From positions 62,001 to 126,000 of the forward strand of contig JADJOT010000006.1 in assembly GCA_016713625.1 (NCBI GenBank): DNA of 64,000 nt, written 5' to 3'. The translations under genes were made by a program, and so were the position numbers. This DNA is from Candidatus Accumulibacter affinis. GTDB taxonomy: Bacteria; Pseudomonadota; Gammaproteobacteria; Burkholderiales; Rhodocyclaceae. This document shows, one piece after another, positions 58,588 through 64,000 of this stretch. Under the pieces are notes generated by a model. The model saw only the letters and a program-made list of their open reading frames with translations. It ran no database searches and was not told where the DNA came from. Numbering within the stretch: the first letter of the stretch is position 1; each line of letters opens with the position of its first letter.

Positions 58588-58876
58588 ATGGAAAAAGTGC
58601 TTCTGGTCCTCAACGCCGGCTCGTCGAGCCTGAAATTCTCGGTTTTCGAAGTGCCCGCCGATGGTCAAATGCGCGCCGCCGCGGTCGGCCAGGTCGAAGG
58701 CCTGGGTACGGCGCCGCGCCTGAAGGTGAAGGACGGCAGCGGCGAGAGCATTGCCGATGTGCGCTGGGATACCAGCCAGGTGGCCAGCCACGCGCAGGCC
58801 CTGCAGGAGATCGCCGCGCTGTTACGCGCGCGCTTCCCGGGTGCACTTCTCGCGGGTGTCGGCCATCGCGTCGTGA
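58588..58876 (+). pseudogene. ackA: Acetate kinase, truncated to the first 96 residues
   Basis: MEKVLLVLNAGSSSLKFSVF is the unmistakable start of acetate kinase, with the phosphate-binding Asn/Ser-rich loop. The frame stays homologous up to LLAGVGHRVV and then turns into unrelated residues (NEPLPGVLPPARPRRR), ending at 58977. About 300 residues including the catalytic Arg and ATP site are missing. With the damaged phosphotransacetylase beside it, the Pta-AckA route is broken in this sequence. Confidence 0.8.
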
Positions 58877-58928
58877 ATGAGCCATTGCCGGGTGTGCTGC
58901 CCCCGGCCCGGCCCAGGCGCAGAAATCC

Positions 58929-59207
58929 TCAGCCTGCCTTCTCGTTGGCCAGCGCCTTGGCAGTGATCTCTTCGTAAAGGCCGGCCATCTTTGCCGCCAC
59001 TTGCTGATACTCGGGGTGCCGATCGAGCATCGGTTTCACCTCTTCGGACTCGGCGAACACCCGTTCCAGAAAGGCAATATCCATATCGTCGAGCCGCTCT
59101 CCGGCGTCGACCTTTGCTTTCAGATCGAGGGCTCGCGGCAGGCGCTCTTTCTCCAGGCGTTGCAGCACGACGGTTGCAACTCCGATGTCTTCTTCTTGTT
59201 GACTCAT
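58929..59207 (-). CDS. Unknown small helical protein, 92 aa
   Basis: From ATG 59207 (MSQQEEDIGVATVVLQRLEK) with a good aaggagt ribosome site. The sequence is charged and helical: LPRALDLKAKVDAGERLDDM, DIAFLERVFAESEEVKPMLD, YEEITAKALANEKAG. No family recognised. Its end overlaps the out-of-frame tail of the truncated ackA on the other strand. Confidence 0.65.
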   Translation of the reverse strand: MSQQEEDIGVATVVLQRLEKERLPRALDLKAKVDAGERLDDMDIAFLERVFAESEEVKPMLDRHPEYQQVAAKMAGLYEEITAKALANEKAG

Positions 59208-59511
59208 GACCCACTCCTTGTGCATGTTTTTGACGGCGATTCGCCGCCGACGTCGCAGGCGCCCCAGCGCTGCAACCGGTGAGGCGACTTGCGGCGACGA
59301 TAATGCCAGTTCTTGCGAACCCATGGCAATAGTTCTCGCCCGCTCAAGAGGCCATCGGGAGACGCCAGCGGCGCCGCACGCGCGGATCACAAGTCGTTAC
59401 ACAACCGGGACAGAGTGCCAACAGATCATCGTGCCGGCATTCGCTATTCTTCGTCCTGTCGCTGCCGCGCTCCTCCTCCCCTCCCTCCGCGCGGCAATGA
59501 TGGCTGTACCC

Positions 59512-59550
59512 GGCCCGCCCAGCCCTCCCTCTGGGCGGGCCGTTTCTTTT
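59512..59550 (+). terminator. Rho-independent terminator, plus strand
   Basis: ggcccgcccag (59512-59522) and ctgggcgggcc (59531-59541) form a perfect 11-bp stem around an 8-base loop, followed by gtttctttt. No intact plus-strand gene lies directly upstream; it may once have closed the pta-ackA unit or may end a small RNA. Confidence 0.8.
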
Positions 59551-59576
59551 CTGGCAAGCGCCAATTTACCGGCCGG

Positions 59577-59649
59577 TTAATGTGCAAGTCGCGGCAGCGA
59601 CTCACGAACCTCCCCTCGCCCGCTTGTGGGAGAGGTCGGGGGGGGTGAG
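59577..59649. repeat. Dispersed intergenic repeat, short copy
   Basis: Matches the first 70 or so bp of the 24566 and 45184 copies with a few substitutions and a longer G run. It ends at ggtga, after which ctccgtg-type inverted sequence (acggagcatgctccgt) follows. Confidence 0.8.
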
Positions 59650-59748
59650 ATGGGGAATTCACGGAGCATGCTCCGTGCCCAACGAACGATTCCGGCGTGC
59701 AAGCCGGAATGCGCCCTGCAAGGGAGATGGGGAATTCACGGAGTCGTC

Positions 59749-62478
59749 ATGAAGCAATGGGCAAGAACTCTCGCAAGTCTGCTGTCGTGGCTGGCGCTGG
59801 CCTTCGTGGCGCCGACGCTGCAGGCGGCACCGCCGCTGCCGGCCGGCGTGGAAAAGCTGTCTACCGTCGAGGGCATCAGCGAGTACCGACTGGCCAATGG
59901 CCTGCACTTCATCCTCTTTCCCGACGCCGCCAAAGCAACGGCCACGGTCAACGTCACCTACCTGGTCGGTTCCCGCCATGAAAACTACGGCGAAACCGGC
60001 ATGGCGCATCTCCTCGAACATCTGATTTTCAAGGGATCGAAGAATTTCCCGGACCCTTCCAGGGAGTTCACGAAACGCGGCTTCGAGATCAACGGCTCAA
60101 CCTCGCTCGATCGCACCAACTACCATCTCACCTTTCCCGCCAGCGAAGACCGGCTCAAATGGGCACTGGCGTGGAGCGCTGACGCGATGGTCAACTCGTT
60201 CATCGCCAGGAAGGACCTCGACAGCGAAATGACCGTCGTCCGCAATGAATACGAGATGGGCGAGAACGACCCGGCAAGCGTGATGTTGAAGCGCACGCAG
60301 TCGCTGCTCTTCGACTGGCACAACTATGGCAACAGCACGATCGGCGCGCGCAGCGACATCGAGAACGTCCGGATCGAAAATCTGCAGGCCTTCTATCGGA
60401 AGTTTTACCAGCCCGACAACGCGGTACTGACCGTTGCCGGCAAGTTCGCTGAGGAGACCGCGCTGAAGGCGATCGTCAGCAGCTTTGGCAAGCTGCCGCG
60501 GCCGACCCGCAGCCTGCCCGAGCAATGGACCGTCGAACCGACTGCCGATGGCGAGCGCCAGTTCGTCGTTCGGCGCCGCGGCGAGCTACAGTTGCTGACC
60601 CTCGCCTATCGCACGCCGTCGAGTCTGCATGCCGACTCCGCAGCGATCGCCATGGCCAGCGAGATACTCGGCGACACGCCAAACGGGCGCCTGTACGCGG
60701 CCCTGGTTCAGCCTGGCCTGGCCACCGCGGTTTTTGCCGAGACCATCGATGCCCGTGAACCCGGCTTCGTGGTCTTCGGAGCGATGGTCAACAAGGGTGA
60801 ATCGCTGGATCGAGTTCGCGACAGGATGATCGAGGTAATCGAGGGCGGCTTTGCGCGCCAGGCCGCCACCACGGCCGAGCTTGGCCGCGCAGTCGAGCAG
60901 ACACGCACCGCCTACGAGCGCGCGCTGGCCAATCCAGAGGCCTTCGCGGTATTGCTGTCCGAGTACATCGCGCTCGGCGACTGGCGGCTGTTTTTCCATG
61001 CGCGTGACCAACTCGATCAGATCAGGCCAGAGCAAGTCGACGCGGTCGCCAGCAAATACTTCGTCCGCGACAACCGCGTGCTCGGCACTTTCATCCCCGA
61101 CGATTCCCCGCAGCGCGCCGTGCTGCCGCAGGCTCCGAGCGCAGCGCAGCTGCTGAGCAACTACCGACCACAGGAAAAAGGAGATGCCGGGGAGGCTTTC
61201 GACCCCTCGTACGCGAATCTTGACCGACGCACCCGGCTACTGAGCTTCGCCGACCTGAAAGTTGCCCTGCTGCCGAAAAAGAACCGCGGTCAGACCGTCA
61301 ATGTGGCAATGAACTTCCGCTGGGGCGATCAGGACTCGCTGCAGCATCGCCAGACTGCCGGCGCCCTGGCAATTGCCATGCTCACTCGGGGCACCCGCCA
61401 GTTGAACCGCCAGCAGATTGCCGACGAGATGACCCGTCTGAAAATCCAGGGCCGCCTGACCCACTTCGCGACCACCCGCGACCGGCTGCCCGAGGCCCTC
61501 CGACTCGTTGCGCAGATCCTCAGCGACCCCAGCTTCCCGCCGGCGGAGTTCGACGAACTCAAGCGCGAGTATCTGACCGCCCTGCAAACACAGCTCGACA
61601 ATCCGGACGCGCTGTCCAGCGATGCCCTGAGCACGCACTTCAACACCTATCCACCCGGCGATCCGCGTTATCACTCAGCGCTGAAGGAACGTATCGAACA
61701 GCTGCGCAAGCTTACGCTCGACGAGGTCCTGCGCTATCGGCGTGACCTGATCGGCACGGCTCGTGGCGAGATCGCCATCGTCGGCGACTTCGATGAACAA
61801 GCCGTCGCGGATGAACTGCGCCGACTCTTTCCGGAAAACGTCTCCAGCTCTCCCTATCAACGCGTCGAGCGCGAGTTTCGCAACGTCGCGCCACAGCGAC
61901 TGGTGATCGACACCCCCGACAAGGAAAACGCATTCCTGCGTGCGCGGATCGACCTCCCGCTGCGCGACGACGACCCCGACGCCGCCGCGTTGTACGTGGC
62001 CAACAGCATCTTTGGCGGCGACAGCGGACTGTCGAGCCGTCTGGTCGATCGCCTGCGCCAGAAGGAAGGCCTCAGCTACAGCGCGGGCTCGAGTCTGGCA
62101 ACCGGCAGTCGGCAGCGGCTATCGAGCTGGACCGTCGCCGCCATGGTGGCGCCGCAGAACGCCGTCCGCGCCGAGCAGGCATTGCTCGACGAACTGCAGC
62201 GGGCCCGACGCGACGGCTTTACCGCCGCAGAGGTTGCCGAAGCGAAGAAAGGAATTCTCGATAGGCGCGCCATCGCTCGCTCGCAGGATAGCGCCGTCGC
62301 TTCTCGCTGGCTGTCCTTTCTCGATCTGGACCGCAACTGGCAGTCTTCGCAGGATTTCGAGACCAGGATCCTGGCTGTCACCCCCGAGCAGGTCAACGCC
62401 GCCTTTCGCAAATACATCGATCCCGCGCAACTGACCCTGGTGATCGCCGGCGACACTCGCCAAGGACTGGCCAATTGA
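59749..62478 (+). CDS. M16-family zinc peptidase, secreted
   Basis: 909 residues from ATG 59749 (MKQWARTLASLLSWLALAFV), a clear signal peptide ending near LQAAP. Two M16 halves: the first has the zinc motif HLLEH (His87, Glu90, His91) and the second zinc Glu at 167 (VRNEYEMGE, 76 residues after His91); the second half has ALKERIEQLRKLTLDEVLRY and GGDSGLSSRLVDRLRQKEGL, typical of the non-catalytic repeat. A periplasmic pitrilysin-type protease that clears peptides. Plasmid-like neighbours are absent. Confidence 0.9.
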   Translation: MKQWARTLASLLSWLALAFVAPTLQAAPPLPAGVEKLSTVEGISEYRLANGLHFILFPDAAKATATVNVTYLVGSRHENYGETGMAHLLEHLIFKGSKNFPDPSREFTKRGFEINGSTSLDRTNYHLTFPASEDRLKWALAWSADAMVNSFIARKDLDSEMTVVRNEYEMGENDPASVMLKRTQSLLFDWHNYGNSTIGARSDIENVRIENLQAFYRKFYQPDNAVLTVAGKFAEETALKAIVSSFGKLPRPTRSLPEQWTVEPTADGERQFVVRRRGELQLLTLAYRTPSSLHADSAAIAMASEILGDTPNGRLYAALVQPGLATAVFAETIDAREPGFVVFGAMVNKGESLDRVRDRMIEVIEGGFARQAATTAELGRAVEQTRTAYERALANPEAFAVLLSEYIALGDWRLFFHARDQLDQIRPEQVDAVASKYFVRDNRVLGTFIPDDSPQRAVLPQAPSAAQLLSNYRPQEKGDAGEAFDPSYANLDRRTRLLSFADLKVALLPKKNRGQTVNVAMNFRWGDQDSLQHRQTAGALAIAMLTRGTRQLNRQQIADEMTRLKIQGRLTHFATTRDRLPEALRLVAQILSDPSFPPAEFDELKREYLTALQTQLDNPDALSSDALSTHFNTYPPGDPRYHSALKERIEQLRKLTLDEVLRYRRDLIGTARGEIAIVGDFDEQAVADELRRLFPENVSSSPYQRVEREFRNVAPQRLVIDTPDKENAFLRARIDLPLRDDDPDAAALYVANSIFGGDSGLSSRLVDRLRQKEGLSYSAGSSLATGSRQRLSSWTVAAMVAPQNAVRAEQALLDELQRARRDGFTAAEVAEAKKGILDRRAIARSQDSAVASRWLSFLDLDRNWQSSQDFETRILAVTPEQVNAAFRKYIDPAQLTLVIAGDTRQGLAN

Positions 62479-62595
62479 CCAGAGTCGCCGCGTCGCCACA
62501 CCGACGGGTAGTCGGTAGTCAGTTGGCGGAAGTACCCGTTCGGCATCGCGCAGCGGGCGCACGATTATCGCTGGAATGGAGACCCCGTAAAGCCC

Positions 62596-63753
62596 TTATA
62601 ACCGTCGCAGCTTTTCGCCCGCGGCAGCCAGCGTCGCCTCCTGCTTGGCAAAGCAGAAACGTACGACGCGGTCGTCGTGGCCATCGTGATGAAAAGCCGA
62701 CACCGGAATCACCGCAACGCCGGCCTCGCTGGCCAGCCAGTAAGCAAACTCGCGGTCAGGCAGATCCGAAATCGCACGGTAGTCAGCAAGTTGAAAATAA
62801 GTCCCGCGACAGGCCAGCAAGCGGAAACGCGAGTCGCGCAACTGGCTGCGGAAGAATTCCCGCTTGGCTTCGTAGAACGCCGCCAGGCCAAGGTGACGCG
62901 AAGCCTCGCGCATGTACTCGGCAATGCCCAACTGGCATGGCGTATTGACGGTGAACACGTTGAACTGATGGACCTTGCGGAACTCGGCCATCAGTTCCGC
63001 CGCCGCCAGCACGTAACCAATTTTCCAGCCGGTGATGTGGTAGGTCTTGCCAAAAGACGAAACCACGATGCTGCGCGCCGCCAGTTCCGGATGAGCAGCG
63101 ACGCTCTGGTGGTGCGCGCCGTCGAAGACGATGTGCTCGTATACCTCGTCGGAGAGCAGCACGATGTCGGTATCGCGGGTCAGCTCCGCCAACTGCTCCA
63201 GATCGTCGGCTTCGAGCAGGCTACCGGTGGGATTGTGCGGCGAGTTGATGATCAGCATCCGTGTGCGCGGGCTGAGCAGCGCGCGCAACTGCTCCCAGTC
63301 GGGGCGGTAGTCGGGAAAGCGCAGCGAGGCGTACACTGCCGTGCCACCCACCGTCTCGATGGCCGGCACGTAGCTGTCGTAGACCGGCTCGAAAACGACC
63401 ACCTCGTCGCCGCTGCGCACGAACGCGGCAATTGCGGTAAAGATCGCCTGCGTCGCGCCGGCGGTGACGGTGATTTCACTGTCGGCGTCGTAGGCAGCAC
63501 CATAGAGGGTCGACACCTTGTCGGCGATCGCCGCGCGCAACTCGGGAACCCCGGCCATTGGCGGATATTGATTTCGCCCCTCGCGCATGGCGCGCCAGGT
63601 CGCGTCAAACAGCGACGGCTCCGCCTGGAAATCGGGAAAGCCCTGCGACAGGTTGATCGCAGCGTAGTCGGCAGCGAGCTTTGACATCACGGTGAAGATG
63701 GTGGTCCCGACCCGGGGCAGCTTGGAGTCGATGACAAGGGGCGACTTGCGCAT
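62596..63753 (-). CDS. Class I PLP aminotransferase (YbdL/methionine type)
   Basis: 385 residues. The N-terminal INLSQGFPDFQAEPSLFD and the aromatic loop GRNQYPPMAGVPELRAAI are typical; the PLP Asn is in NSPHNPTGSLL, the Asp/Tyr in LLSDEVYEHIVF, and the Schiff-base lysine is Lys236 in SSFGKTYHITGWKIGY. The subfamily pattern fits methionine or kynurenine-type aminotransferases. Converges with the peptidase gene. Confidence 0.88.
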   Translation of the reverse strand: MRKSPLVIDSKLPRVGTTIFTVMSKLAADYAAINLSQGFPDFQAEPSLFDATWRAMREGRNQYPPMAGVPELRAAIADKVSTLYGAAYDADSEITVTAGATQAIFTAIAAFVRSGDEVVVFEPVYDSYVPAIETVGGTAVYASLRFPDYRPDWEQLRALLSPRTRMLIINSPHNPTGSLLEADDLEQLAELTRDTDIVLLSDEVYEHIVFDGAHHQSVAAHPELAARSIVVSSFGKTYHITGWKIGYVLAAAELMAEFRKVHQFNVFTVNTPCQLGIAEYMREASRHLGLAAFYEAKREFFRSQLRDSRFRLLACRGTYFQLADYRAISDLPDREFAYWLASEAGVAVIPVSAFHHDGHDDRVVRFCFAKQEATLAAAGEKLRRL

Positions 63754-63917
63754 GGTGATCCGCGCCGGACGCGGTGAGGAAGGATCGAAGGCGTAGTTTA
63801 GGGTTGCCGTACCGTAGAGACAAGCCGGATCGCTTGCACCGCGGCTGCGACCATTGGCGGGACAATCTGGTAGGATCTCCGAGCAAGCATTTCTTCAGCC
63901 TCCTGCAGGTCCAGCTC

Positions 63918-64000
63918 ATGGTCAAAATCTCCCCCGCCCGGCGCAAGTTCGCGCTACCGATTCTCCTGGCAGGCTGCCTGAGCAGCCAAAGCCCCTGCGC
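63918..64000 (+). CDS. Start of a putative lipoprotein gene (truncated by window end)
   Basis: ATG 63918 opens MVKISPARRKFALPILLAGC, with a basic start, hydrophobic core and lipobox LAGC (Cys20), then LSSQSPCA to the window edge. A lipid-anchored envelope protein is expected; the rest is outside the window. Confidence 0.6.
   Translation, partial: MVKISPARRKFALPILLAGCLSSQSPC

Overview
The window reads as a high-GC betaproteobacterial chromosome, most likely a Rhodocyclales / 'Candidatus Accumulibacter'-like organism. That placement is inferred from gene content (an OprC-type copper receptor, large MoxR/WD40/TIR clusters, FGE-sulfatase-domain proteins, Pat-type acetyltransferase) and codon use; no rRNA or tRNA is present. 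Sequence quality is uneven. At least six single-base deletions sit in G or C runs within the first 7 kb, and about 400 bp of almost pure G/C at 38.2-38.6 kb looks artefactual.

Layout. 1-2.2 kb: end of a surface-polysaccharide locus (Wzx-like flippase, frameshifted glycosyltransferase). 2.2-7.5 kb: gene remnants, REP hairpins and an IS21-family element (istA, istB, two accessory ORFs) with a duplicated 87-bp end segment. 7.7-18.2 kb: conflict-type operon A on the minus strand (TIR protein, unknown protein, MoxR ATPase, 1728-residue WD40/poly-Q protein with a CoxE-like N-terminus, membrane TIR protein). 18.7-25.2 kb: two toxin-antitoxin pairs, two ArsB/NhaD-type transporters, CBS and Usp proteins. 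24.8-30.2 kb: a coupled operon of two CorC/HlyC-type proteins, DUF1538, a P-II-like protein and CBS proteins. 30.4-36.6 kb: copper TonB receptor, zeta-toxin module, a stand-alone CARF nuclease of the Card1/Can2 type, and a hydrolase. 36.9-48.8 kb: housekeeping and metabolic genes (acyl-CoA dehydrogenase, Pat-like acetyltransferase, SulP transporter with a cyclic-nucleotide domain). 49.0-56.1 kb: conflict-type operon B (TIR, MoxR, vWA, and a large protein with a C-terminal FGE/C-type-lectin domain), facing a second FGE-domain gene. 56.4-64.0 kb: AgcS symporter, damaged pta and ackA, M16 peptidase, aminotransferase, start of a lipoprotein gene.

The most striking content is the pair of TIR-MoxR-vWA-type clusters. 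They resemble the NTP-dependent, MoxR/vWA-centred conflict systems known from comparative genomics. In cluster B the last gene ends in a sequence with the hallmarks of a diversity-generating-retroelement (DGR) variable region, followed 16 nt after the stop codon by a perfect 8-bp hairpin. No reverse transcriptase or template repeat was recognised in the window. If a DGR acts on it in trans, this would be a TIR-effector system with a hypermutable sensor domain. An orphan Card1-type nuclease with no CRISPR array nearby adds a further possible defence component.
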